This document shows positions 1-8,962 of a DNA stretch of 64,000 nt, in pieces (the stretch's first letter is position 1; each line of letters begins with the position of its first letter). Both the position numbers and the translations under genes were made by a program. The stretch is from positions 463,748-527,747 of the forward strand of contig JAYRJE010000002.1 in assembly GCA_041906465.1 (NCBI GenBank), written 5' to 3'. The notes below the pieces were generated by a model, which saw only the letters and a list, made by a program, of their open reading frames with translations, made no database searches and was not told the origin of the DNA. The DNA comes from Didemnitutus sp041906465 (GTDB lineage: Bacteria > Verrucomicrobiota > Verrucomicrobiia > Opitutales > Opitutaceae).

Positions 1-286
1 CGTCGGGCAGGACGCTTTTCCGCCCGAGGACTCGCCGGGCGCGACCGGCGATCTTCTCCGTCAACGTCCACTTGGCGCCCCGGGAGGCCGCAGCCGCACC
101 GGTCTGCTCGCGCAGCGTCGCCTGTTCGCGCGCGCGCAGCGTGCGCCAGGCGTGTTGGTGCGGATCGAAGCAGAGGGGCGCGACGTCGCGCCGGCGCGCC
201 AGCTCGGCAAACAGCGAACGCACGACGCGTTGAATCCCCGTTTGAGCGTGCGTGTGACTCGTATGGCTGGCGTCGTAGAGCAGCAT
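1..286 (-). CDS. Glycosyltransferase, GT4-like, N-terminal fragment (continues beyond left edge)
   Basis: About 95 codons are visible; the rest lies outside the window. The start is ATG at 286-284, overlapping the stop of the upstream membrane-protein gene as TGATG, so the two are probably translationally coupled. The N-terminus starts MLLYDASHT and carries TGIQRVVRSLFAEL at about residues 16-29. That resembles the glycine-rich G-I-x-R loop and following helix at the start of GT-B glycosyltransferases of family 4, which act on nucleotide sugars in the cytoplasm. The catalytic C-terminal half is not visible, so the family call rests on this motif and on the glycan context. Confidence 0.6.
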   Translation of the reverse strand, partial: MLLYDASHTSHTHAQTGIQRVVRSLFAELARRRDVAPLCFDPHQHAWRTLRAREQATLREQTGAAAASRGAKWTLTEKIAGRARRVLGRKSVLPD

Positions 287-1779
287 CAGGGAGTGTCGCC
301 GTCGTAGCGCCACAACGTGGCGGGGCCGTCGGTGCGCAAACTCGTCCAGCGCCCGGGCAGATTCTGCGCGAACCGCGGATCGGTGCGTTCGAAATCCCAC
401 AAGATGGCGTAGATCGGCCGTCCGGCCTGGCGCGCGGAGGCGACGATGCGCGGCCAAGTGTCGTCGATGTTGTCCCAGCGCACGATCGGGTTCGGGCGCG
501 CGTAGAAGAGCGCGCCGCTGCCTTGCATCGCCACTACGATCGCGTTCGGCGGCATGTCCGCGCGCACGAAGTCGCCGATGCGCGTGTAGACCCGTTCTCC
601 GACGCCGATGTGGCGCAGGCCAAGTTGCTTGTCCCAGTAGTGGGCGTTCACGAACGCGAGCGCGGCCAGACCCACCCAGCACGCGAGCGCGACGCGCGGC
701 GAGAAGCGGTCGACCAGCTGCTGAGCGACGAGAATCGCCAGCACGAGCAGCGAAGGCACGGCGGGCAGGATGAAGCGGAGATACCACCAGGCTTCGTGAG
801 TGTGAAAATAGAACGCGTAGAACGCGAACAGCGTCACGATCCAGACGGCGTGTGCCAGCAGCGGCCGCCAACTGCGTCCGCGGACGAACGGCAGGCCGAG
901 CGCGAGGGCCACGATCGGCGTCGCCGCCATGAGGAGCCATTGCGCATAGTGGCGGAGCGAGAGCGAGAGCCATTCCGTCGAGAAAAGGCTGCCGAAGGCC
1001 CCGTAGCCGCTGGCGAGCGCTGCGCCGTAGGCGGCACGGTTGAACACAAAGAGAAACGCCGCTGCCGGAAGCCCGCCCACACCGAAGGCAAGCCAGCGTC
1101 GCCACTCGAATCCGAGCAGGATGGCCATCGGCAGAACGATCAGCGCGTTCGAGGGACGGATGAGCACCGCGATGCCGACGGCGAAGCCGGCGCCGACCGC
1201 CGAGCGCCAGCCGGGGCGACCGATCAGCCAGAGCGCCAGCGCGCACCACACGGTCGCGGGCATGTCGCTCATCGCATAGAGCACGTGGTGAAAATACAGC
1301 GGCGCCACGGCCAGGGCGAACGCGGCGCACCAGCCGCCGAGTTCGCTCGCGCCGGCTTGACGCGCGAGCGCGTAAGCGAGGAGCACGCCGACCAGTGCAT
1401 GCAGGACGAACAGAGCGTTCGGTCCCTGCATCCAGCCCAGCGCCGTCGACGACGCGGCGAGCAACAGCGGCAAACCGGGCGGATAAGTGGGATTCAGGCT
1501 CGCGCCGTCGCCGGTGGGCACGAAGCCGAGCGGCACGTAGGCGTAGAGTGGCAGATCCCGCGCCGGCAGTCCCTCCAGTGTCCGAACCGGCGCGTGGACG
1601 CGGCCCTCGGCGAGCAGGCGGCCGAGATTGAAATACCCCGATGAATCCGCGCCACCCGGCTGGATGTAGGCGTATTTCCACAGGAACAGCGCATAAACGG
1701 CCAACAGCACGGCGACGGTGCAGCGCACGGCGACGACGGAACGGGGGGGGAGCGACGTCGAGCGTGCTGCGGCTTGCAT
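286..1779 (-). CDS. Polytopic GT-C family glycosyltransferase (ArnT/GT39-like)
   Basis: The protein has 497 residues and many hydrophobic segments from about residue 18 onward. GGADSSGY (residues 42-49) in the first external loop supplies the acidic residue typical of GT-C enzymes that use polyprenyl-phosphate sugars. YPPGLPLL (about 99-106) is a common signature of the ArnT/PMT-like clan, and RPSNALIVLP marks a later segment. The C-terminal ~90 residues look like a soluble external domain, but without the accessory modules of the paralogues further right. It lies immediately upstream of the GT4 fragment (TGATG overlap) and is divergent from the gene at 1877. Donor and acceptor cannot be assigned. 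Confidence 0.8.
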   Translation of the reverse strand: MQAAARSTSLPPRSVVAVRCTVAVLLAVYALFLWKYAYIQPGGADSSGYFNLGRLLAEGRVHAPVRTLEGLPARDLPLYAYVPLGFVPTGDGASLNPTYPPGLPLLLAASSTALGWMQGPNALFVLHALVGVLLAYALARQAGASELGGWCAAFALAVAPLYFHHVLYAMSDMPATVWCALALWLIGRPGWRSAVGAGFAVGIAVLIRPSNALIVLPMAILLGFEWRRWLAFGVGGLPAAAFLFVFNRAAYGAALASGYGAFGSLFSTEWLSLSLRHYAQWLLMAATPIVALALGLPFVRGRSWRPLLAHAVWIVTLFAFYAFYFHTHEAWWYLRFILPAVPSLLVLAILVAQQLVDRFSPRVALACWVGLAALAFVNAHYWDKQLGLRHIGVGERVYTRIGDFVRADMPPNAIVVAMQGSGALFYARPNPIVRWDNIDDTWPRIVASARQAGRPIYAILWDFERTDPRFAQNLPGRWTSLRTDGPATLWRYDGDTP

Positions 1780-1876
1780 TCTTTAGCGTTGTCGGAAGCG
1801 GCAGGCTGTCATTGTTTGCGAGAATGGCTCAAACAAAAAACCTCCGCGCGACTCGTGTGCCGGGAGCGCAGTTGTG

Positions 1877-3511
1877 ATGCGCGAAAGTTGGTCGCACTTT
1901 CGAGGTTGGTTTGACCGGCGCGGATTGTCCGTGGCGGTGTGCGTGGCCTACCTGGCCGTCGTCGTGGCGTTCGTGCTGGCGTTCGCCGATTTCTATATTC
2001 CGGGCAAGGGCTTCAGCTCGCTCATCGCGTTCGGTTCGGAGTTTGAGGATTCACGCCTGAGCAAGATCCGGCGCCTCGATTACTACGTCGAGAAATCGTC
2101 CACCGGCTACGATGCGCAGTATTACGTGCAGGTCGCGATGGATCCGTCGCTGCAGAACACGCAGCTGCGCAACGCCGTCGACAGCCTGCCGTATCGCGCG
2201 CGGCGCATCCTGCTGCCGGCGATCGCCTACGTGCTCGGCTTCGGCGATCCGGCGTCGATCCTGCAGGCCTACGCGGTGGAGAACATGATCGCCTGGCTCC
2301 TGCTCGCGGTGCTGTTGCTGCATTGGTTTCCGCCGCGCTCCTGGGAAAATTTTCTGCGGTGGGCCGGTGTGATGGCGACGTTCGGCTTGTGTTTCAGCTT
2401 GCGGCACGCGCTCACGGACGGCCCCAGCCTGTTGCTCGTCGCCTTCGGTCTTTTCCTGCTCGAAAAGCAGCGTCCGTGGCTGGCGACGGGCGTGCTCGCC
2501 TTGAGCGGACTGGCCAAGGAAACGAATTTGCTCGGCGCCGCGGCGCTCGCGCCGGCGCGGTTGCGACCGTGGTCGGCTTGGCTGACGGCGGCGACGCGCG
2601 GTATGTTGGTTGCGGGTCCGTTGGCGCTGTGGATCGTCTACATCTCCCTCACGGTCGGCGCGGCCGCGGATGCGGGTGCGCGCAACTTCGCGCTGCCGGG
2701 CGTGGGTTACATTCACAAGTGGCGTGAGGTTTTCGACACCCTGCCGGATACGACGGTGGGCGAACTCGGTCCGATCTGGAGTTTGCTGATGATGATCGCG
2801 CTGACGGCGCAGTTTCTGTTTTTGGTGCTGCGACCGCGCTGGCAGGAGGCGTGGTGGCGCGTCGGTGTTTCGTTTGCGGTCTTGATGGTTTTCCTCGGCG
2901 ACGCCGTGTGGGAAGGTTACCCGGGCGCCGCGTCGCGCGTGCTGCTGCCCATGCAGCTGGCGTTCAATGTCCTCGCGCCTCGTGGTCGCGGCTGGCTGGC
3001 GGTGCTGATCGTGGGCAACCTCACGTTGCTCGGCGCGCCGTCCGTCTTGCGCGCCCCACCGGGCGAAGGTCTCGTCATCGGCGGGCCGTCGCGGCTGCTG
3101 GAGAGCGCCGCCGGAGCGGGATTCAAAGCCGAGTTCGGCCCCGCCTGGCACCGGACCGAGCAGGGGGGCACGGGCTATTGGACGTGGGCCGCGGGCAATG
3201 CGGTGGTCACCCTCGTGAATCCGCACGCCACGCCGGTGGCGGTGCGGTTGAAACTCGGACTCACGAGCGCGGTGTCGCGTGAGGTGCAGCTGGTGCTCAA
3301 CGGCGAACCCGTCTGGCGCACGTCGGTGCCGTTGCGCGGACAGGTCACGGCCACGATCACCGAAATCGTGCTGCGGCCCGGACGCAACGAACTCGCGTTC
3401 TCGACCGATGCCGCGCCGGTGACGGTTTCCGGTGATCCGCGTCCGCTCGCGTTCGCGGTGCACAATTTCCGCGTCGACGTGCAGCGGTTGCTGCCCGCCG
3501 AGGCGCGCTAA
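1877..3511 (+). CDS. Polytopic membrane protein, GT-C-like, with C-terminal beta domain
   Basis: The protein has 544 residues. I chose ATG 1877 over the GTG three bases upstream because a GGGAG sits 10 bases before it. After an N-terminal membrane segment come GYDAQYY (77-83) and YRARRILLP (about 106-114), which resemble bacterial GT-C proteins such as the GT87/AZOBR-type group. KETNLL follows in a loop. The last ~110 residues are predicted beta-rich, with L-R-PGRNELAF and then GDPRPLAF near the end. A related tail occurs on the proteins at 5904-8054 and 10868-12238. Its stop overlaps the convergent methyltransferase gene by four bases. Glycosyltransferase function is inferred from motif and context. 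Confidence 0.72.
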   Translation: MRESWSHFRGWFDRRGLSVAVCVAYLAVVVAFVLAFADFYIPGKGFSSLIAFGSEFEDSRLSKIRRLDYYVEKSSTGYDAQYYVQVAMDPSLQNTQLRNAVDSLPYRARRILLPAIAYVLGFGDPASILQAYAVENMIAWLLLAVLLLHWFPPRSWENFLRWAGVMATFGLCFSLRHALTDGPSLLLVAFGLFLLEKQRPWLATGVLALSGLAKETNLLGAAALAPARLRPWSAWLTAATRGMLVAGPLALWIVYISLTVGAAADAGARNFALPGVGYIHKWREVFDTLPDTTVGELGPIWSLLMMIALTAQFLFLVLRPRWQEAWWRVGVSFAVLMVFLGDAVWEGYPGAASRVLLPMQLAFNVLAPRGRGWLAVLIVGNLTLLGAPSVLRAPPGEGLVIGGPSRLLESAAGAGFKAEFGPAWHRTEQGGTGYWTWAAGNAVVTLVNPHATPVAVRLKLGLTSAVSREVQLVLNGEPVWRTSVPLRGQVTATITEIVLRPGRNELAFSTDAAPVTVSGDPRPLAFAVHNFRVDVQRLLPAEAR

Positions 3512-4245
3512 GGTTTGACGGCGAGGTAACCCCAGCTCGGCAGCTCGGCGCCCGCGGCGTCGTAACGGTAGCTGCGCAGCACGCGTGCGCCGGAGGAGAC
3601 GAGCAATGCTTCGACTTCCTCGCGCGGGATGGCGTGCATTTCCATGCGCGGCTCGGGCGAGAGCGCGCGCTTCAGGTCGCGGTAGGCGCGCTTGATGAGC
3701 GTGTCGGGCCAGAGTGTGAACGGGCGGCGTTTTTCCGCGGCGACCGCGGGCAGCTGAAAAAGAATCGCGCCGCCGGGCGCGGTGATGCGCACGAACTCCG
3801 CGATGTAGCGGCGCGCGTAGACCGGCTCCATGTGCTGCAGCGTGATGAGGCTGTAGACGAAATCGAACTCGCCGTCGGCGAACACGCGCAGGTCCTCGGC
3901 CGAGTTGTGCATGTAGCGCACGCGCTCGCCCAGACGGTTGTGCCGCTGCGCGTGTCCGATCATTTCCACGGAAATGTCGACACCGGTCACGCGGTCGAAA
4001 TGCCGCGCCAGCGCCTGGGTCAGCCGGCCGACGCCGCAGCCGAAATCGAGCGCGGCGCGCGTGCGCAGCGTCGGGTAGTGTGCGCGCACCATCGCGAGTT
4101 CATCGTCGATCACCTTCACGCCGGTCGCGAAAAAGTCGTCGAGCTGCCACTGATTGCCCTTCTTGTCGGGATCGGTGAGCACGGCCCAGAGCGGATCGGT
4201 GCGTGCGAACTTGTCCCAGTGTTTCTCGGTTTGGCGGAGGCGCAT
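3508..4245 (-). CDS. Class I SAM-dependent methyltransferase
   Basis: The protein has 245 residues, a normal length for a small-molecule methyltransferase. The SAM-binding motif I is DFGCGVG (67-73), and the post-I acidic residue is in GVDIS (88-92). The later FDFVYSLITLQHME segment matches motif II/III of the UbiE/Methyltransf_11 type. The start lies 9 bases after the stop of the GT4 gene at 4255-5856, so they are probably one transcript. In this setting it probably methylates a sugar or a glycan end, possibly capping a chain, but the substrate is not visible in the sequence. Confidence 0.85.
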   Translation of the reverse strand: MRLRQTEKHWDKFARTDPLWAVLTDPDKKGNQWQLDDFFATGVKVIDDELAMVRAHYPTLRTRAALDFGCGVGRLTQALARHFDRVTGVDISVEMIGHAQRHNRLGERVRYMHNSAEDLRVFADGEFDFVYSLITLQHMEPVYARRYIAEFVRITAPGGAILFQLPAVAAEKRRPFTLWPDTLIKRAYRDLKRALSPEPRMEMHAIPREEVEALLVSSGARVLRSYRYDAAGAELPSWGYLAVKP

Positions 4246-4254
4246 CGGAGTCGG

Positions 4255-5856
4255 TCACCAGCTTGCGATCGCTTCGAGGCGGCGGCGGTAGCGCGCGCCG
4301 ATGGCGGCGGGCGAGAATTTCTCCTCGATCGTGCGCTGCGCCGCGGCGCCGAGGCGGTGTGCCAGCGCGCGGTCCGCGAAGAGACGCTGCATCCACTCGG
4401 CGGCGTGGGCGACATCGGGCTCGGCCCACGTCTGGCCTTTGGCGTAGGGGCCGTGATTGCGCTCGAGCGTCACGAGCGACGCGCGCACCGGGCAGCCGTT
4501 CGTGATATCGAGAAATTCCGCCGTGCCGGACCAATCAGTCGCGATCACGGGTTTGCCGAGAAACATGGCCTCGGCCACGGCGAAGCCGAAGCCTTCGGAG
4601 CGATGCAGCGAGACGAAGCAGTCGCACGCGCTCTCGAGTTCGTAGATCTCCGCGCGCGTGAGCGTGGCGTTGATGAGCGTCGTGTTGGGCAACTCGGCGG
4701 CAGCGCGCTGCAGGCGGGCAAAGTCGTCCGGGTTGCTGGCGGCGTTGTGGACTTTGATGACGAGCGCGGCGCCGTGCCCCGCCAGACCGGAGCGACGGAA
4801 CGCTTCGAGCACGGCGGCGGGATTTTTCCGCTCCGAGTAGGAGTTCAGGTCGTAGAGAAACAGGAACAGAAACTGATCGCGCGGCAGGTTGAACTTGGTG
4901 CGGAAATCTCCGCGCGGCCGTGCGAACGAAATCGCGTGCGGCATCGTGAGGACGGGCACGGGCACTTTTTCCGCGATGGCCTCGGCGGCGAAGCGGGACG
5001 GCGCCCAGACTTCGTCGCAAAAATCCGCGTATTGGATCCATGCGTCGGGAAATTCCGGCAGTTCCCATGCCCAGTAGCCGATCGTGTAGCGATCGCGGCG
5101 CAGGTCGGCGCCGTGATGGTGCTCGAGGTCGCGCATGCCGGGCGCATCGACGTGGACGACGGTGACGCCGTGCGGCAACGTCGTTTGCAGGCGGGCTGCG
5201 AAGGTGTCGTCGCCGAGCGGATTTTTGCAGGGCAGGCGCAGATCGACGAGAGCGGTGGAAATGCCCGCCGCGTCCGCCGCGCGCGCCATGCACCGGGCGG
5301 ATTCGCCAATGCCGAGATCGGCGCGTAGAAAGCCGAGCAAATTGAATCCGAGGCGCAGGAATCGGCGCGCGAACGTGAGATTCCACGGCGACGCGCGGTT
5401 GGAGAAATCGAAAAGCACTTCGCCATCCGCCTCGATGCGCGCGATGCGGAGACGGCGGTTGCGCGCCTGCTTGCGCCACGATTGCAGCGGGCCGAGCCCG
5501 GTGAGACGGCCGAGCCACGCGAGGAAATTGCTGACGCCGACGCCGCACAAAGTGAGTTCGAGGCGGTGCGCCTCGCCGGCGCGACTGACGGGGGCGGGAA
5601 AGCGGAGCGCGAACGGTCCGACCGGCAGCGCCGGCAGGCGGACAACTTCCGCGCCGTCACAGCTCGCGATCAGGCCGAGTTCGCCCGCGGAAGTCGGATC
5701 GGCGGAATCGGCTGCGCGGAGTTCGCCCGTGACGACGATTTCGCGGGCTTCGGTGAGCGGCGGCAGTTCGAGGACGCCGGTTTCGCGCAGCCAAAAGGAG
5801 TCCGTCGCCACTTCGTCGTGGAAGAGACCGGTGAACTTGGAGCGGGAGCGCGCCAT
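4255..5856 (-). CDS. GT4 family glycosyltransferase with N-terminal beta-rich extension
   Basis: The protein has 533 residues. Residues 1 to about 165 are beta-rich and not part of the usual GT4 fold; they open with FHDEVATDSFWLRETG. The GT-B part begins near 170, with FLRADLGIGESAR (176-188) as its N-terminal glycine loop. IGYWAWELPEFP (259-270) is common in this GT4 subgroup. The catalytic EX7E pair is E421 and E429 in RSEGFGFAVAEA, followed by GKPVIATDWSG. It should be a cytoplasmic nucleotide-sugar transferase. It is followed closely by a methyltransferase and preceded by a YfhO-like membrane protein on the same strand. Confidence 0.88.
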   Translation of the reverse strand: MARSRSKFTGLFHDEVATDSFWLRETGVLELPPLTEAREIVVTGELRAADSADPTSAGELGLIASCDGAEVVRLPALPVGPFALRFPAPVSRAGEAHRLELTLCGVGVSNFLAWLGRLTGLGPLQSWRKQARNRRLRIARIEADGEVLFDFSNRASPWNLTFARRFLRLGFNLLGFLRADLGIGESARCMARAADAAGISTALVDLRLPCKNPLGDDTFAARLQTTLPHGVTVVHVDAPGMRDLEHHHGADLRRDRYTIGYWAWELPEFPDAWIQYADFCDEVWAPSRFAAEAIAEKVPVPVLTMPHAISFARPRGDFRTKFNLPRDQFLFLFLYDLNSYSERKNPAAVLEAFRRSGLAGHGAALVIKVHNAASNPDDFARLQRAAAELPNTTLINATLTRAEIYELESACDCFVSLHRSEGFGFAVAEAMFLGKPVIATDWSGTAEFLDITNGCPVRASLVTLERNHGPYAKGQTWAEPDVAHAAEWMQRLFADRALAHRLGAAAQRTIEEKFSPAAIGARYRRRLEAIASW

Positions 5857-5903
5857 GCGAAGCGGTTAGTTCGGGCCGGAAGCGGGCCGATGTAAATCGA
5901 TTT

Positions 5904-8054
5904 TCACTCGGGACGGCCCGGCGAGAATTCTGCGCGGAGATTCGCGAGATTGAAACCGAGCTGGCGCGGATCGTTCGGTCCCGCGCGGCGCGGGCGCAGG
6001 TCGGCGGAAAGCCGCAAGGTGTTCATGCCGGGGCGGAGCGGAAAAACCGTGGAGAACGCGGTCGATTGCGACGCGCGCAGCGGTTGTTCGTGGCGCGTGG
6101 AGTCGAGCTGAAAGGCAACGCGCGTTTGGGCGACGGCCGTGAGTTCGCCTTCCAGGCGGAGCGTGGCGGGTTTTTCTCCGGCACAATAGACGAACAACGT
6201 GGCGTCGGCGCCGGCCCAGCGCCAGGCGCGCGCGCCATCGCGTTCCCACTGGAACCAGCCCTCGCCGAGCAGCACGGCGGATTGCGCGGGGGACGGCGCC
6301 GTGCCGTCCCAGTTGAGGTGATAGAGCGGATCGCTGGCGTCGGGCAGGAGTGGCGCAACCGCGGGACGCAGTCGAAACACGAGCTGGTTGCCGCGATCGA
6401 GCAAGCGCTCGCGTCCGGCGGCGGCGAGCGCTGAGTCGAGCGCGGCGGCGCGATCGGCGAAGGCATCGCGCCGCACGTAGAGCGCGGCGAAGCCGGTGCG
6501 CTCGAGCGCGGCGACCATCTGCAGCGGCGGGAGCTGCGCGACGTTTTTCTGCCAGCGGTGATGCGGCGAATTGGCCAGCGGGCCGTAGCTGAAACGCAGC
6601 TTCGTCGTGTGCAGATACGGGCGGAAAAGTTCGTAGTCGGTCATTGCGCCGATCGGCGGCTGCTCGAGGAACGGAACGACCGGCAGCTGGAACACCATCG
6701 CACCGGAGGGCAGAGCGCTCTCGAGTTCCGCGGCGAAGGCGCGATCGGCTTCGACTTGAGCGTGCAACTGCGCTCGATCGGGCGAGCGCGGCGGGAGTTG
6801 ATCCCAAAGCGCCAACGCGACGAGTGCGACGCTGCCGAGCGCGATGAGCGGGCGCGATTTGCCGCCGCGACGGGACGCCCACGAGGTCAACGCGAACAGG
6901 GCGAGCGCGAGAACGAAGACGCTGTAGCGATTGGTGGCGCGGAAGACGTCGGTCACGCCGAGCGCGAACATCGCGGCGGCGCCGCCGACCATCGCGAATG
7001 CGATGATCCACAGCGTCAGCGGCAGGTAGGCGGGGCGCAGGCTCAGGCGCCCGCGCGCGAGCTGGCGCAGGCCGGCGCCGAAAAGCAGCGCGAGGCCGCC
7101 GAGGCCGACGAGGCCGAGATACGGGAAGAAGAGCTCACCCTTGAGACTGGTGGCGGCGGCGTAATGGCGGCCAAGTTCAGCGGCGGCGGTGAGGCGATGC
7201 GTTGGCGGCGGGATGAGAAACTCGATCGGGCGCAGGCCGTAGATTTCGGTGGAGGCGTAGCCGCGCGGTTCCACGGCGCCGCCCCCGGTGGCGAGCGCGA
7301 GGAGCGAGGAGAGATTGCCGAGCGCAAACACGCCGAGGAAAACCGCCAGCCAGAGCGAGACGACGCCGGCGCCGCGGCCGCGGTGGAAAAGCCAGCGCGC
7401 CGCCAGAGCGAAGATGAGCAGCTGGCCGAAGACGAAGCCGAAGTAGGGGCTGCCGACCGCGATGAGCACGGCCACAATCGCACCGGCCATCTGCCAGGCG
7501 CGGCGATGGAGCAACCGACGCGCGCCGCCAGCGACAAGGGTGAGCGCGAGCATTGCGGGCACGACGAACGCGAGCGCGAACGAGTAATGCGAAAAGCCGC
7601 GCTGTGCGATCGAGTAGCTGAAGGCGAACACCAGCGCTCCAGCGCCGGCGATAATTGCGCGATGTCCGAGCGCGCGCGCACCGAGAAAAAACGCCAGCGC
7701 GGCGAGCACGTGGGCCGCGAGGAGTGAGAGGTTGCCGCCGACGATGAGGCCGGTGACGCGTGCGGCCCAGCCGGTGGCGATGTTGATCGGCCGGTCGGGC
7801 ATCGGATAGGGCGCCCAATCGGCCTGCCATGGCGCGCCGAGTCGCGGCGCCGTTTCGTTCCACAAAAAGGTGACCCCGCGTTCCTCGGCGAGTTTGAGGC
7901 GGGCAAGGTATTCGAGCGCGTCGACGCTGTAGGCGGCGGGACTGTCCCACGCGGCCCTGGTCCAGGCGCCTTGCCAGCCGATCCAGATGAGCGCGGCGAG
8001 CAGCGCCACGAGGGCGGCACGGGGTAAATCGCGGCGGGAGGCGGGCAGATACAC
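5904..8054 (-). CDS. Large polytopic membrane protein (YfhO-like, GT-C-like) with C-terminal beta domain
   Basis: I chose GTG 8054 (716 residues), which puts the first membrane helix close to the N-terminus. An ATG at 8132 would add 26 residues and leave only 10 bases to the divergent gene at 8143. Around a dozen hydrophobic segments follow the external loop APWQADWAPYPMPDRP. The last ~110 residues are soluble and beta-rich, ending with PLRPGMNTLRLSAD and DPRQLGFNLANLR. That tail matches the end of the proteins at 1877-3511 and 10868-12238. YfhO-type proteins are linked to glycosylation of cell-envelope polymers; the role here is inferred. Confidence 0.75.
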   Translation of the reverse strand: MYLPASRRDLPRAALVALLAALIWIGWQGAWTRAAWDSPAAYSVDALEYLARLKLAEERGVTFLWNETAPRLGAPWQADWAPYPMPDRPINIATGWAARVTGLIVGGNLSLLAAHVLAALAFFLGARALGHRAIIAGAGALVFAFSYSIAQRGFSHYSFALAFVVPAMLALTLVAGGARRLLHRRAWQMAGAIVAVLIAVGSPYFGFVFGQLLIFALAARWLFHRGRGAGVVSLWLAVFLGVFALGNLSSLLALATGGGAVEPRGYASTEIYGLRPIEFLIPPPTHRLTAAAELGRHYAAATSLKGELFFPYLGLVGLGGLALLFGAGLRQLARGRLSLRPAYLPLTLWIIAFAMVGGAAAMFALGVTDVFRATNRYSVFVLALALFALTSWASRRGGKSRPLIALGSVALVALALWDQLPPRSPDRAQLHAQVEADRAFAAELESALPSGAMVFQLPVVPFLEQPPIGAMTDYELFRPYLHTTKLRFSYGPLANSPHHRWQKNVAQLPPLQMVAALERTGFAALYVRRDAFADRAAALDSALAAAGRERLLDRGNQLVFRLRPAVAPLLPDASDPLYHLNWDGTAPSPAQSAVLLGEGWFQWERDGARAWRWAGADATLFVYCAGEKPATLRLEGELTAVAQTRVAFQLDSTRHEQPLRASQSTAFSTVFPLRPGMNTLRLSADLRPRRAGPNDPRQLGFNLANLRAEFSPGRPE

Positions 8055-8142
8055 TCGGCGAATTTGATGAGCGAAGACGACGGCGTTGCCGATGCAATTC
8101 TGGGGCCTTGCGCCGGGCGGCGAATCCCGCATCTACGGAGCG

Positions 8143-8877
8143 ATGCTGCCCGAAGAACACCGCAAGATGGCCGAGGTTGAGGATGTCATGTGGTATTATC
8201 GCGCGTTGCATCGGAACGTCGGTGCGGCGCTGCAGCAGGTGGCTCCGGCGGGGGCGGCGATTCTCGATGCCGGGTGTGGCACGGGCGGATTGCTGCGCGC
8301 CTTGCGGCAAATGGACCGTGGCTGGCGGCTGGCGGGCACTGATCTCTCGCCTCTGGCGTGCGAGCTGACGCGGGAGCGCACGGGCGCGCTGGTGCTCGAG
8401 GGTTCGGTGGAGCAGATGCCTTTCGGGAGCGGTTCGTATGCGGCGATCGTGTCGTGCGACGTGCTGTGCCAGGTGCCGGATCCGCGCCGGGCTTTGGCGG
8501 AGTTTCGTCGCGTGCTCAAGCCGGGCGGTGCGCTCGTGCTGACGATGCCGGCGTTTCAGTGGATGTATTCCTACCACGACCGGCAGGTGGGGAACCTGCG
8601 GCGTTACGCGCGCGGTGAACTGGCGGATCTGTTGCGGGACGCGGGGTGGCGGCCGTCGAGCCTTACCTACTGGAACATGATCCCGTTTCCGCTCGCGGTG
8701 TTGCGGCGGAGGATTTTCCCGGCGGCGGAGGGCGAGAGCGATGTGCGCCTGTATGCGCCGTGGGTCGAGCGCGCGTTTGATACGATGATGCGGCTCGAGC
8801 ACCAGTGGATCGCGCGTGGCCACCCGCTGCCGTTCGGGAGTTCGCTGCTCGCGATCGCGCACGCGGACAGGGGGTGA
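8143..8877 (+). CDS. Class I SAM-dependent methyltransferase
   Basis: The frame is open from TTG 8086 and ATG 8092, but ATG 8143 gives the usual N-terminus MLPEEHRKMAEVEDVMWYY and 244 residues. Motif I is DAGCGTG (42-48), the acidic post-I residue is in GTDLS, and the motif around YAAIVSCDVLCQVPD is typical of Methyltransf_11 enzymes. Proteins with this xE-x-x-MWYYRAxH start commonly stand beside GtrB-type GT2 genes, and one follows here at 8963. The substrate is unknown; a lipid-linked sugar or glycan is plausible. Confidence 0.82.
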   Translation: MLPEEHRKMAEVEDVMWYYRALHRNVGAALQQVAPAGAAILDAGCGTGGLLRALRQMDRGWRLAGTDLSPLACELTRERTGALVLEGSVEQMPFGSGSYAAIVSCDVLCQVPDPRRALAEFRRVLKPGGALVLTMPAFQWMYSYHDRQVGNLRRYARGELADLLRDAGWRPSSLTYWNMIPFPLAVLRRRIFPAAEGESDVRLYAPWVERAFDTMMRLEHQWIARGHPLPFGSSLLAIAHADRG

Positions 8878-8907
8878 GCGCGCGCGTCGCGCGGCGGGGG
8901 CCGGGCG

Positions 8908-8936
8908 TTGACAGCGCGCGGGGGCTGTGGTGGCTT
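8908..8936 (+). promoter_or_regulatory. Candidate promoter upstream of the GtrB/ArnC-like gene
   Basis: A consensus -35 box TTGACA (8908-8913) is followed by a 17-base spacer and TGGCTT (8931-8936), a poor -10. It lies 27 bases before ATG 8963 in the 85-base gap after the methyltransferase gene. Only the -35 half is convincing. Confidence 0.25.
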
Positions 8937-8962
8937 GGCGAACCTCACTTCCCGGTCACCCC

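Noticed and set aside
1780..1876. Terminator or strong promoter in the divergent spacer with a run of A residues (CAAACAAAAAACC)
   Set aside because: No stem precedes the A-run on the strand where it would be a T-run, and no paired -35/-10 boxes of good quality were found; it is merely a probable promoter region by position.
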